NCBI RefSeq assembly: GCF_003351225.1
Contig: NZ_QQSY01000004.1
Span: 84,201 to 136,884, forward strand
Source of the DNA: Dyella solisilvae
GTDB taxonomy: Bacteria > Pseudomonadota > Gammaproteobacteria > Xanthomonadales > Rhodanobacteraceae
Direction: 5' to 3'
DNA length: 52,684 nt
Below the pieces are notes generated by a model that had not been told where the DNA came from, ran no database searches, and was given only the letters and a program-made list of their open reading frames with translations. This document shows, piece by piece, positions 17,829 to 26,993 of the stretch; position 1 is the stretch's first letter; every line of letters starts with the position of its first letter. The translations under genes were made by a program, and so were the position numbers.

Positions 17829-20069
17829 CTACTGGGTTGGTCGCAGCAGTGATCCGAATGTCAGGTAGACCGAGCTGTGTCCGCTCTGGCCGTAGCCGTA
17901 GCCAAGGAACAGTGGTCCCAGTGGCGTCTGGATGCCGAGGAACAGGCTGCCTGCGTAGATCAGCGAGTTGAGGTGCACCTGGCTCTTGTCCTGCCAGGTG
18001 TTGCCCGCCTCCAGGCTGGCGCCCACGTAGATCGGCGTGGAGAACAGCGCATCTGTCCGACCTGTCCGGCGATAAAGCACCGCGCGCCCGAGCACCGATT
18101 CGTTGCCGTAGAGCGAACGCTCGGCGAAGCCGGACATGTTGAGGAAGCCGCCCAGGAAACTGTATGCCTCGAAGAAGCGCGAGTTGTTGAGTGCGCTCGA
18201 TGCGCGCAGGCCCAGCAACAGGTGATAGCGGGTTTGGGAAAGGCCGTAGTCTGGTACCCAGTCGGCGACCAGGCGCGCCACGTCGCCGGATGCATTGGCG
18301 CCCAGCCAGGGGCGGTAGAACTCATAGTCGAAGTTGACGTGCTTGCCCTGGGTGGGGAATTGCGCGTTATCCAGGCTGTCCCAGTCGGCGCCGACCTTGA
18401 CGACGGCGTACTCGCTGGCGTCGCTGGGTGGGAATACGGTGGGGCTGCCGATGCGCAGCTGACCCTGGTCGTTACCTATTGTGAACGAGGTATACAGGCG
18501 CCACGTTGGCGTCGGCGTCCAGCCCGTCTCCACGCCTAGGTAACGGCGCTTGATGCGGTACTCGGCCAGTTGCTTGTTCGCCTCCTGATCGAACAGGGGG
18601 AAGTTTTCATTGCGCAGCATCAGGTCGGGCATGATGTAGGCGGAGGCGCCCTGACCGAACGGCTGGTAGAACTCGCTCGCCACGCCGCCGATGCGGCCGG
18701 CCCACAGCGTGCTGCGCCATTCCGCGCCGTAGCGGTTGATGTCGGTCGCGTTGACCTCGGCGGAGACGAGGTATTCGCTGCGGCCCTGGAAATCGTCGTC
18801 CAACTGGAAGCCGATTCGCCCGTAGAGGGGGCCCCATGGTTTGTCACGAGGAATGATCAGCAGGCCGCGCGAATCGTCCTGCTGCTGCAGTCGGTAATCA
18901 ATCTGCTGGTAGGTGCCTGTGCCATAGAGCGTGCCGATCTGCTGTTCGAGCTTCGGCGCATCGAACGGCTTGCCGACGGTGTTGTCCAGGCGTTTCGCAA
19001 CCAGCGAAGCCGACGACGTGTGCGTATCGTCGACCTTCAGGAACGCCACCAGGCCTGGATCGAACTGCCGCTGGCGATGGCTGGCGAGGAAGGCCTGCCA
19101 TTGTTCGGGGCCGACGGCGAACTTGCGCAGCCTCGGCAAGGCCGCTTCCGCCGCCTGGCGGCCGATGGCGATGGCCTCGGCGCCGCGATTGAACTCGGCC
19201 GCGCTCATCGCGCCCAGCGCCGGCGTGATCAGGATGTCATCCGGCCCCAACGTGTCGAGCTGGCGCTGGGTTTTTTCCGCCATCAGTGCGCTGACCATCT
19301 GGTTGAGCACGGCGACCGGGTTGGTCAGTTCGTCGCGCGTGGCGAGCGGCGAACCCACGTCGACCACGATCAGCTTCTCGGCCCCCATGTTGCGTATGAC
19401 GTCGATGGGGACGTTGTCCATCAATCCGCCATCGACCAGCAGCTGGTCATCGACGTTGGTGGGTGCGAAGGCGCCGGGCACTGACATGCTTGAGCGGATC
19501 GACAGGGCGAGGTCGCCGGAGCCGAACACCACGGGTTTGCCTGCCACGATGTCGGTGGCGACAGCACGGAATGGAATCGGCAACTTGTCGAAATCGTGCA
19601 CGTCCCAGGTGGAGATCAGCAGCCTTCGCAGCAACAGCAACAGCTTCTGGCCTTGCACCACGCCAGTCGGCGTGACGATGCGGCCATTCCGGTAGCCGAA
19701 TTCGAAGTTCAGCAGATAGCGGAAGTCGGCGTCCTTGCGGCGCATGGGCAACTCGGCGCGCGCTGGATCGTCTGAGAACAAGTCGCTCCAATCCAGCGTG
19801 GTGACGATGCGCTCCATTTCGGCAGGCGTGTAGCCGGCGGCGTACATGCCGCCGACGATCGAACCCATGCTGGTGCCTGATACGCGACAAATCGGAATGT
19901 GTTCGCGCTCGAGCACTTCCAGCACGCCGATGTGCGCGGCGCCGCGCGCGCCGCCACCGCCGAGTACGAGGCCGATGCACGGCGAATGCGCAGGTTGAGA
20001 CGACTGCGCCCAGCTGGGCAGGCTCGCGCACAGCAAAAGCGTAGCGATCACGGCGAGACGTCGGCGCAT
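17829..20069 (-). CDS. Patatin-like phospholipase autotransporter (PlpD-like, type Vd)
   Basis: Secreted lipolytic protein of 746 residues; PlpD of Pseudomonas is the model and is of similar length. Order: signal peptide to about Ala21, a patatin domain at about 31-340, a POTRA-like linker (about 345-420), and a C-terminal 16-strand Omp85-type barrel that would carry the patatin domain across the outer membrane. Patatin motifs are intact: oxyanion loop GGGGARG at 37-43, nucleophile elbow GTSMG with Ser67, and DGG with Asp213, making the Ser-Asp dyad. It should hydrolyse phospholipid acyl chains. The start at 20069 has aaaggga upstream; a longer frame to 20192 begins before any signal peptide and was rejected. 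Confidence 0.92.
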   Translation of the reverse strand: MRRRLAVIATLLLCASLPSWAQSSQPAHSPCIGLVLGGGGARGAAHIGVLEVLEREHIPICRVSGTSMGSIVGGMYAAGYTPAEMERIVTTLDWSDLFSDDPARAELPMRRKDADFRYLLNFEFGYRNGRIVTPTGVVQGQKLLLLLRRLLISTWDVHDFDKLPIPFRAVATDIVAGKPVVFGSGDLALSIRSSMSVPGAFAPTNVDDQLLVDGGLMDNVPIDVIRNMGAEKLIVVDVGSPLATRDELTNPVAVLNQMVSALMAEKTQRQLDTLGPDDILITPALGAMSAAEFNRGAEAIAIGRQAAEAALPRLRKFAVGPEQWQAFLASHRQRQFDPGLVAFLKVDDTHTSSASLVAKRLDNTVGKPFDAPKLEQQIGTLYGTGTYQQIDYRLQQQDDSRGLLIIPRDKPWGPLYGRIGFQLDDDFQGRSEYLVSAEVNATDINRYGAEWRSTLWAGRIGGVASEFYQPFGQGASAYIMPDLMLRNENFPLFDQEANKQLAEYRIKRRYLGVETGWTPTPTWRLYTSFTIGNDQGQLRIGSPTVFPPSDASEYAVVKVGADWDSLDNAQFPTQGKHVNFDYEFYRPWLGANASGDVARLVADWVPDYGLSQTRYHLLLGLRASSALNNSRFFEAYSFLGGFLNMSGFAERSLYGNESVLGRAVLYRRTGRTDALFSTPIYVGASLEAGNTWQDKSQVHLNSLIYAGSLFLGIQTPLGPLFLGYGYGQSGHSSVYLTFGSLLRPTQ

Positions 20070-20277
20070 CGAGAGTCCCTTTGGCGATGGGCGACGATTC
20101 CCCGTGTCGCCGTTCAACCGCATCCTAAGGCAGCAAATGTGCACGATGCATGCGCATGACGATCGATATCGATCGCCATGTTTCGCGTACACATTTTCGT
20201 CACGAATCGCCCGTCGGGTGACGCGCGCACGTCGCCGCTGATGCGGCGGCGAACTCTCTGCAAGGAAACAAAGGTGT

Positions 20278-20301
20278 GCCGCCCGACAGGTGTCGGGCGG
20301 C
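20278..20301 (-). terminator. Rho-independent terminator after the IorB-like gene
   Basis: A perfect 10-bp stem pairs gccgcccgac at 20278-20287 with gtcgggcggc at 20292-20301, loop aggt. On the minus strand it starts 7 bases past the IorB-like stop and is followed by acacctttgttt, a T-rich tail. Confidence 0.75.
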
Positions 20302-20307
20302 GGCGCA

Positions 20308-22572
20308 TCACAGCATGCGCAGCAATTCCTTCATCAGCGGCAGCCGGCGCACGCGCACCGCACTGACGCGGAACACGGCGTTGGCGAGCGCGGGCGCGGC
20401 GGTGGGCATGGCGAGGAAGCTGGCGCCGGCGGGATCACGGTCTCCGGGGACCAGGATCACCTCGGTGGTATCGGGCAGCTGCAACATGCTGGCCAGCGGA
20501 TAGTCCTTCCAGTTGCGCTGCTGGACCTGGCTGTCCTTGTAGGTCACGGACAGGTTGAGCGCGGTGGAGAGGGCGTCGAGCGTGGCGCCGGCGACCTGGC
20601 CTTCCAAGCCCATCGGGTTGATCACGCGACCCACGTCGACCGCGCAGATCGCACGCTCGATGTTGAGCCGGTTGCCCTGCAGCGAGGCCTCCACCGCGTG
20701 CGCGACGTAGGCGCCGTCGACATGCCAGCAGGCGATGCCGAAGCCGTTGACGGTGCGCAGCCAGTTCTTCCAGCCAATGCGGTCGGCCACCAGCTGGAGC
20801 ACGTTGATCAGGCGGCCGGTGTCGAGCGTGCGGCCATCACCCAGGTCGATCATGCGGGCTTGGCCGATCATGCGCAGGCGCGTGACCAGAGGGTCTTCCT
20901 TGAGCGAATTGGCGATCTCGTCGACGAAACTCTCCACCGGGAACGCATTGCTCAGGTGCGGCATGCCGCGGGCGGTTCCGCGCGGCATGACCGAAGGCAG
21001 CGCGTACCAGTCGCTGCGCAGGTTGGGCACCAGGCCGGCAGGAAGCTGGTGCGGATCGATTTCGGACGTCCACAGCCGGTTGTCCGGCACGCCGCGCTGC
21101 ACCAGCGCCGAGGCGCTGGCCATGCGCTGGGTCCAGGTCACGACCTGGCGCTTGCCGTCCAGCGTGGCGCTGAGTTTGTGCACGCTGGCCGAGCGGAAGT
21201 AGTCCTGCCCGAGATCCTCGTCACGCGTCCACATCAGCTTCACCGGCCGCTCGGCGAGCTTGGCCAGCATCACCGCTTCGGCGACGAAGTCATGGTCGAG
21301 GCGACGACCATAGCCACCGCCGACGCGCGGCACGCGGATCTGGATCTGGCTGGGCGAGAGCCCGGTGAGGCGCTGCACCACGCGCCACGCCTGCTGCGGC
21401 GCCTGGGTGGGCACTACGAGCGTGGCGCCGTCCTTGTCCACGCGCGCGAGGCAGTTCATCGGCTCGCTGGTGGCATGGGCCAGCCATGGCTGCACGTAGG
21501 TGGCCTCGACGCGATGCGCAGCCTTCTTGCCGGCGGCATCGACGTCGCCGTCGTTGCGCACGCGCGCCGTGGGCGCGGCGTCCTTGTCGTTGACCACGTC
21601 GGCGGCTTGCTGCTCGAACCAGGCGCTGCTCTCGCTCTGGCCGCCGGGCTTCCATTCCAGCTTGAGTTTCGCGCGGCCCTGCAACGCCGCCCAGGTGTTT
21701 TCCGCGAGCACCGCAACCGCCGGCGCACGCACGGTCTGGCCAAGCGGTACGCCTGGCTCCGGCTTGAGTTGCACCACCTTGACCACGCCCTTCACGGCCA
21801 GGGCGTCGGTTGTATCGAGCGTCTGCACGCTGCCATCGACCCACGGGCAGTGGCTGAGCACGGCGATCAGCGAGTCGCCCGCGTAGCTGTCGAGGGCGTA
21901 GACGGCCTGGCCGGTGACGATCGCGCGCGCATCCACGTCACCCGCCGGCTGGCCGATCAAGGTGTAGTGCTGGGGCGCCTTCAAGGGCACAGGCGAGCTG
22001 GGTGCGGGAATCTTGGACGCAGCCTCCGCCAGCGCGCCGTAGCCGAAGCGACGGCCATCCGGCGCGATCACATTGCCTTCCTCGCAACGGAGGCGGTCGG
22101 CGGGCACGCCGAGGCGGCGCGCGGCGGCCTGCAGCAGCAGCCAGCGCGCCACGGCGCCTGCTTCGCGCAGGTCGGCCCAGGCGGCCGGCACGGAGGTGCC
22201 AAGGCCGCCGTTCTGGTGGCCGTAGACGAAGCGCGGCGAACCGTTGTCGTCTTCCACACCCAGGCCGAGCGGCACCACGCTGACGCTCGTCCAGTCGGCG
22301 TCGAGCTCGTCGGCGATGATGCGGGGCAGGGTAGTGGTGGTGCCCGTGCCGGTGTCCGGATCACGCGCGCCAATGATGATGTTGCCGTCGGGGTCGATGC
22401 GCACAAAGGCGCCCAGACCATACAGGGTGTCGCCGAGCAGGGCGGCCGGCACGGGTGCATCCACGGCCTCCGCCAGCGGAATGCCGACAATCAGCGCGCC
22501 GGCGGCGCCGGCGAACACCTTGAGGAAACGACGACGCGACAATGGTAGGGAGGACTCGTGGCGCGCGCTCAT
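20308..22572 (-). CDS. IorB-like molybdenum hydroxylase large subunit, active-site Glu apparently missing
   Basis: Resembles isoquinoline 1-oxidoreductase beta subunit (xanthine dehydrogenase family, molybdopterin cytosine dinucleotide), 754 residues. A twin-arginine signal (SRRRFLK at 12-18) predicts export of the folded protein. The MPT-binding motif GGGYGRR at 418-424, the SNAFPVESFVDEIA segment and the VDVGRVINP segment fit the family. Odd: near the C-terminus, where the family has a GVGEP-type motif with the catalytic Glu, this protein reads DPAGASFLAMP (713-723), placing Phe719 at the Glu position; that alignment is from memory. The start at 22572 overlaps the upstream stop (ATGA), implying translational coupling to the small subunit. 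Substrate unknown; it may be inactive or act differently. Confidence 0.85.
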   Translation of the reverse strand: MSARHESSLPLSRRRFLKVFAGAAGALIVGIPLAEAVDAPVPAALLGDTLYGLGAFVRIDPDGNIIIGARDPDTGTGTTTTLPRIIADELDADWTSVSVVPLGLGVEDDNGSPRFVYGHQNGGLGTSVPAAWADLREAGAVARWLLLQAAARRLGVPADRLRCEEGNVIAPDGRRFGYGALAEAASKIPAPSSPVPLKAPQHYTLIGQPAGDVDARAIVTGQAVYALDSYAGDSLIAVLSHCPWVDGSVQTLDTTDALAVKGVVKVVQLKPEPGVPLGQTVRAPAVAVLAENTWAALQGRAKLKLEWKPGGQSESSAWFEQQAADVVNDKDAAPTARVRNDGDVDAAGKKAAHRVEATYVQPWLAHATSEPMNCLARVDKDGATLVVPTQAPQQAWRVVQRLTGLSPSQIQIRVPRVGGGYGRRLDHDFVAEAVMLAKLAERPVKLMWTRDEDLGQDYFRSASVHKLSATLDGKRQVVTWTQRMASASALVQRGVPDNRLWTSEIDPHQLPAGLVPNLRSDWYALPSVMPRGTARGMPHLSNAFPVESFVDEIANSLKEDPLVTRLRMIGQARMIDLGDGRTLDTGRLINVLQLVADRIGWKNWLRTVNGFGIACWHVDGAYVAHAVEASLQGNRLNIERAICAVDVGRVINPMGLEGQVAGATLDALSTALNLSVTYKDSQVQQRNWKDYPLASMLQLPDTTEVILVPGDRDPAGASFLAMPTAAPALANAVFRVSAVRVRRLPLMKELLRML

Positions 22573-23099
22573 GCGTGGCCTCCGGTGGCCGCGCGCTTGA
22601 TCGCACGGCGAACGCGGGTCTGGCAGCCGCAACGGCACAGGTTGGGCATCTGGTCGATGTCGTTGTCGCTGGGCTGCGGGTGGCGGTTGAGCAGATCGAG
22701 CGAAGCCATCAGCCAGCCGGGCGTGCAATAGCCGCAGCCGATCGCATCCTCGTCGACGAACGCCTGCTGCAGCGGATGCAACTTGCCGTCGGCCGCGGCC
22801 AGGCCTTCCACCGTGGTCACCGCCTTGCCGGCCAGCTCGACCATCGGCAGCTGCGAGGAGCTGGCCAGCTTGCCGTCCACCAGCACCAGGTCATGGCCGC
22901 CTTCACCGTGCTCGCCGCTGTACTTGGTGCCGGTCAGCCGCAACACGTCGCGCAGATACCACAGCAGGGGCATCTGCGAGTCGCCGGTGTGGCGAAAGGC
23001 CCTGCCGTTGATCTCCAGATCGATCCCCTCGCGCTCCTTCTGCGGCACGATGGTGTTGCCGGCAGGCGGCGTGAGGATCTGGTCTTGCGCGTGCGCCAT
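22569..23099 (-). CDS. IorA-like [2Fe-2S] small subunit lacking one cluster site
   Basis: Small subunit of the molybdenum hydroxylase-like pair, 176 residues. Homologs carry two [2Fe-2S] clusters: a plant-ferredoxin-type one near the N-terminus (C-x4-C-x2-C ... C) and a helical-domain one near the C-terminus. The second site is intact (Cys122, Cys125, Cys155, Cys157). The first is gone: the fold motif TGTKYSGEHGEGGHD is preserved around it, but the four cysteine positions read Gly62, Gly67, Asp70 and Ser82. The frame is continuous and both flanks align, so this is substitution, not a frameshift. Electron transfer out of the enzyme by the usual route would be interrupted. The start at 23099 has cgagggag upstream. 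The APC permease gene ends 51 bases upstream on the same strand. Confidence 0.82.
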   Translation of the reverse strand: MAHAQDQILTPPAGNTIVPQKEREGIDLEINGRAFRHTGDSQMPLLWYLRDVLRLTGTKYSGEHGEGGHDLVLVDGKLASSSQLPMVELAGKAVTTVEGLAAADGKLHPLQQAFVDEDAIGCGYCTPGWLMASLDLLNRHPQPSDNDIDQMPNLCRCGCQTRVRRAIKRAATGGHA

Positions 23100-23150
23100 C
23101 AGTGAAGCTCTCCCTCGTGGTCCAGCCATTGTCGCATTGCCGGGGGCGGC

Positions 23151-24476
23151 TTACGACGCCACGCGGCTGAACAGGCGTCGCCAGACCAGGTAGACGGGGA
23201 TGCCGGCGGCCATGATCAGCAGGCCGATGCCGGTGTTCATCGGGCTGGCGCGCAGGCTCTGCACCATCACCAGGCCGATCATGGCGATGAATACCACGGG
23301 TAGCAGCGGGTAGCCCGGCACTCGGAAACTGACCTGCGCCCCCCCATGCTTGCGATACCAAAAGAGCGTGCCCACGCCCACCGCGCAGGCAAGCCAGTCG
23401 CCAAAGGTGGCGTAGTCGAGCAACTGGCTGTAACTGCCTGACCATACCAGCACGATCGCCCAGCCCGAGAGCAGCAGCAGCGCCACGTTCGGCGTGTGGT
23501 GCTTGGGGTGCAGTTTGGCCACGCTGCGGAAGAACAGGCCATCGTCGCCCATCACCTGCAGTACGCGGGCGCCCGCCACCAGGGTGATGTTGCAGAAGCC
23601 CAGCGCGGAAATCGCCACACCCACGGCAATGAGCTTTGCACCGGCGGTACCGAATACCCGCTGCATCACGTCGGCGGCGGGCGCCCGGCTGGCGGCGAGG
23701 CCTGCATGGCCAAGCACGGCAAGATAGGCCAGGTTGACCAGAGCGTAGGCAGCGATCACCAACAGCATGCCCATCAACAGGGCACGAGGCAGGGTGCGTT
23801 GCGGGTCGTTGACCTCACCAGCCAGGTTGTTGAGATAGGTGAACCCGGAATAGGCGAACAGCACCGGCAAGGCCGCGCCCATGAAACCCACGCCGGCCGT
23901 CTCGGGGTCGGTGGCCAGGATGCCATGGGCATTCACGCCGGCCAGCAGCAGGCCGCATACCACCAGCACCGCCACCGCCAGCAGCTTGAGCAAGGTGAAC
24001 AGGTTCTGGATCTGCGCGCCGAGGCGCAGGCCAAAGAGGTTGATCAGCGCCACGAAGACCAGCGCGCCAATGGCCAGACTAGTGGTGGCCGTAGCGGGCA
24101 GGCCGAACAGCGAGGTTGCGTAGCTGGCAAAGATGGTCGCTACTGCCGCCGTCGACCCCGAATAGATCACCAGCAGCATGCTCCAGCCGAACAGGAAGCC
24201 CGCCAGCGGACCGAAGGCCTCGCGCAGATATACGTAGCTGCCACCTGCATGGGGGCGGCGAGCGCCCAGTTCCGCATAGCACAGTGCGCCGATCAGGGTG
24301 AGCAGGCCCGCGCCTACCCACATCAGTAGCAGTGACAACCCCGAAGACGTCCGCATCGCCACGACGTAGGGGTTGAGAAAAATGCCGCCGCCGATGATGC
24401 CGCCAACCACGATCATGGCCGCGTCCCACGGGCGAAGGCGGCGGACGTAGCCGCCGGACGTGGAGGTGTCGCTCAT
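23151..24476 (-). CDS. APC superfamily amino acid permease
   Basis: Inner-membrane amino acid transporter of 441 residues with about 12 hydrophobic segments. The first helix carries the family signature GGIIGGGIFL, the substrate-binding break in TM1; ELGARRPHAGGSYVYLREAFGPL follows in TM2-3, typical of the basic amino acid/polyamine antiporter and LAT-like subgroups. FAYSGFTYLNNLAGEVNDPQRTLPRAL is the conserved TM6 loop. It takes up or exchanges an amino acid by proton coupling; the exact substrate is not readable. The start at 24476 (MSDTSTSGGYVRRL) is the natural N-terminus though its ribosome binding site is weak. It may be the first gene of an operon with the IorA/IorB-like genes. Confidence 0.9.
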   Translation of the reverse strand: MSDTSTSGGYVRRLRPWDAAMIVVGGIIGGGIFLNPYVVAMRTSSGLSLLLMWVGAGLLTLIGALCYAELGARRPHAGGSYVYLREAFGPLAGFLFGWSMLLVIYSGSTAAVATIFASYATSLFGLPATATTSLAIGALVFVALINLFGLRLGAQIQNLFTLLKLLAVAVLVVCGLLLAGVNAHGILATDPETAGVGFMGAALPVLFAYSGFTYLNNLAGEVNDPQRTLPRALLMGMLLVIAAYALVNLAYLAVLGHAGLAASRAPAADVMQRVFGTAGAKLIAVGVAISALGFCNITLVAGARVLQVMGDDGLFFRSVAKLHPKHHTPNVALLLLSGWAIVLVWSGSYSQLLDYATFGDWLACAVGVGTLFWYRKHGGAQVSFRVPGYPLLPVVFIAMIGLVMVQSLRASPMNTGIGLLIMAAGIPVYLVWRRLFSRVAS

Positions 24477-24621
24477 GAAAAACCCGCTGCGGGAAACTGC
24501 AGCGAGAATGGCGGCTGGCGCGGCGGGCGGCAAGTCCCGCGAGATGGCGGCGGGCCATCCGTGGCGCCGGCCGGCGGCGAGGGGCCGTCGGCCGGCGAAT
24601 CACTCCATGGACATACTGCGA

Positions 24622-26550
24622 TCAGAGACCCGAATGCAGGAACAGATTGAAGTTACTGACATTGAGCGTGCCGATGCCTGCGCCCGGCTCATAACCCAGC
24701 ACGCCGTAGTAGTACCAGTTGTCCCCGTAGCGGATGTCGTTGAAAGAACTGTAGGGACCGTAGCCGAAGGCGCTCTGCAGGAAATAGATTTGCGGGTTCC
24801 ACAGGCCGATGCGATGGCCATTGCTCTGTCGCAACAACGCCGTGATGCCGTTGAGCTGCGGCGCGACGAAGCTGGTGCCGCCATAGCCATCAGCCACGCC
24901 GTTTCCGGGGAAATCGACCGAGTCGACGAGGGAGTAACCGGTTTCGGGATCGGCATTCAAGGAAATGTCCGGCATATTGCGCCCTTGGAAATTCGCCGGC
25001 AGCGTGAAGATCGTCTGGGGCTTGGCTCCGCCGTAGTAGATCAGGGACTGGTGCGGCTCGCTGCGCCGGATGCCCGAGGTCAGGAGTTGATAGAACGGCT
25101 CCTTCCAGTACACGCTGACGCCGCCGCCACCGCCGCCGCTGAAGATGTACTGTTTCCAGCCGCCAGGCGTCGGGTCATAGGCGTCGAGATAGTTGACGAT
25201 ATAGTCCCACCCCCACACTTGCTCGTGGGTGATCGATTTGATCGGTCCGCCGCCCGAGCCGAAGAAGTACGTGGTATTGAAACTGTAGGGCAGCGTGGTT
25301 CCGCCGGCAGCCGTCATGTATGCATCGTTCGAGGGCGACAGCACCGTCAGCGGCGTGCTGTAGTCGGGGGCGCCCAAACCTTCCCGCACAAGCTCGTAGG
25401 CGCCCGAATCTCCCGCGGCGGCAAACAGCGAAATGCCCTGCGCAGCGGCTTCGAGGAAGATCTGGTGGAGGGCATTCATCACGCCCGTTTCATCGACGCC
25501 CCCATTCATTTGAGGATAGTAGTCTTCCTCGGCCTCTCCCCAGCTCGTCGAGATGCTGTCGGCGATATTGTCGGAGACGGCGGCATAGAACGCGTCGATG
25601 AAGTTGCCGTTGGTGAGGTTGGGCGCCTCGTAAACGCGAATGTTCGCCTGGGGCGCCAAGCCGCCCGACTGCTCCACATCCAGCGAGGTTTCGTCGTCGC
25701 CGACGTTCTGGACGAGCCCATCACCCCCGTCGACTGAGATCACGGTAATGCGGTTCGCTTTGACCGGCAGTCCGATCATGCTCCAGTACGCATAGGCATC
25801 GCTGGGCTTGAAGCCCGCCAGCGTGACAATGCCAATGGTCGAGCCCTTGCCATTGATGCCGGCCTGATACAGCGGGTTGATGTTGTAGAAGTTGGCGACG
25901 TCGCCGACCGTATATTCCTCGGGGATGCCCGTAGCGGTGCCGTTGGCTTTGACATTGGTGGCGGCCAATGCCTTGCCCTGAACCTTCAAGGCGCCGAGCC
26001 GATCCGCGCGCGCGATGTTGGGATGCAGCTTCACATCGGTACTGAGTCCCGCAGTCGACAACAACGTGTCGGCGATGACAGACGGGATGACCGGTTGCGT
26101 ACTGGGCCGGTGGAAGTTTCGCCCGTCCGCCGACTGGTAGTCGCGGACGGATGTCTGAAAGGCCGCATTGAACTGGGCGAGGGTGCCCGTGGCCTGGATG
26201 GCAAGGTGGTTGGCATATACGTTGCCCGGCGTGATGCCGTTCTGCCGCAGGAAGGACTGCACGCGGCTGATTTCATCCGCGGTGGCGCCGTAGCTGGCGC
26301 TGAATTGTTCCGTGGTGAGGAATTGGTGGTATAGCGGATCGCCCGGGGTGACCGTGCGACGGATGTAGTTCTCCAGGTCGGCCTGGTTGTGCAGCTTCAG
26401 GACCAGGGTGACGCTGACGGTCTGGCTGGTGTTGCTCTTACCCAGGTCGTTTGCAGCGGCGCTGGTCGCGGCGAGGGCCGGAACGGCCGGGCAGGCGAGC
26501 AGTAGCGCCAACGACGAGGCGAGCACTCGACGATGCATCAGGTTGCGCAT
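24622..26550 (-). CDS. Secreted S53 (sedolisin family) peptidase, copy 1
   Basis: Exported acid serine-carboxyl peptidase of 642 residues. Layout: signal peptide to about Ala28; a pro-domain (about 40-200) with the activation fold motif HNQADLENYIRRTVTPGDP; then the catalytic domain. The catalytic set is visible: Glu287 and Asp291 in DDETSLDVEQSGG, oxyanion Asp381 in AGDSGAY, and nucleophile Ser560 in GYGGTSFVAP. The Ca-binding Asp is in FNDIRYGDN near the C-terminus. Such enzymes degrade proteins at low pH outside the cell. The start at 26550 has ttggag 9 bases upstream. The next gene upstream is a close paralog with the same spacing of active-site residues. Confidence 0.94.
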   Translation of the reverse strand: MRNLMHRRVLASSLALLLACPAVPALAATSAAANDLGKSNTSQTVSVTLVLKLHNQADLENYIRRTVTPGDPLYHQFLTTEQFSASYGATADEISRVQSFLRQNGITPGNVYANHLAIQATGTLAQFNAAFQTSVRDYQSADGRNFHRPSTQPVIPSVIADTLLSTAGLSTDVKLHPNIARADRLGALKVQGKALAATNVKANGTATGIPEEYTVGDVANFYNINPLYQAGINGKGSTIGIVTLAGFKPSDAYAYWSMIGLPVKANRITVISVDGGDGLVQNVGDDETSLDVEQSGGLAPQANIRVYEAPNLTNGNFIDAFYAAVSDNIADSISTSWGEAEEDYYPQMNGGVDETGVMNALHQIFLEAAAQGISLFAAAGDSGAYELVREGLGAPDYSTPLTVLSPSNDAYMTAAGGTTLPYSFNTTYFFGSGGGPIKSITHEQVWGWDYIVNYLDAYDPTPGGWKQYIFSGGGGGGVSVYWKEPFYQLLTSGIRRSEPHQSLIYYGGAKPQTIFTLPANFQGRNMPDISLNADPETGYSLVDSVDFPGNGVADGYGGTSFVAPQLNGITALLRQSNGHRIGLWNPQIYFLQSAFGYGPYSSFNDIRYGDNWYYYGVLGYEPGAGIGTLNVSNFNLFLHSGL

Positions 26551-26993
26551 AAACGTTCTCCAAGCATGGGAACGGTCGCATGGGAAGACGTCGCGCTATC
26601 CCTGCTCGGCTTATACCTCCCCGCAGGCCGTGGATGTCGTGTCGAAAAAACCACTCCCCAACAGCCCTGGCGCCCCTGAAATCGCACAGGCGGCGGGACT
26701 CTAGCGCGATTCATTGGCTACTTGAAGTAGCTGATATTTAAGAAAAAACGGTAATTTCTTTCGTGTCTCTTGCCGGCGCGCTGTAGGTGGGCGCTGGCCG
26801 TCGAAAGAAGTGGCGCGTCGTCCGTCATTCCCCACGACGTGGACGCCATGATGTCTTAGTTGATTCGTCGGTCAGGTTGGGTCTGCCCGGGGGGCGCACA
26901 TTCCAGACGCGATCGATGTCGCAAGCAGGCCTGGACAAGCCAAGGGCCAGCGCCTCGCGGCGCCGGCCCTTGTTTCACGCACGGATGGCGCCC
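26551..26993. other. Intergenic region between the two S53 genes
   Basis: 443 bases without a supported gene. An AT-rich island at 26711-26765 (gatatttaag, aaaaaacgg, aatttctttc) includes a small gctact/agtagc hairpin and is a candidate promoter region for copy 1. At 26942-26971 a stem (aagggcc-a-gcgcc / ggcgc-c-ggccctt, loop tcgc) lies just past the stop of copy 2 and may serve as its terminator, although no T run follows. No further gene is seen. Confidence 0.4.

Noticed and set aside
20290-22548. Open frame of 752 codons opposite the IorB-like gene
   Set aside because: Antisense of a recognised gene, no motif, crosses its terminator.
22569-23099. Frameshift as the cause of the missing cysteines in the IorA-like protein
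   Set aside because: Both flanks (TGTKY before, VDGK after) stay in the same frame with the expected spacing, so substitutions explain the change better.
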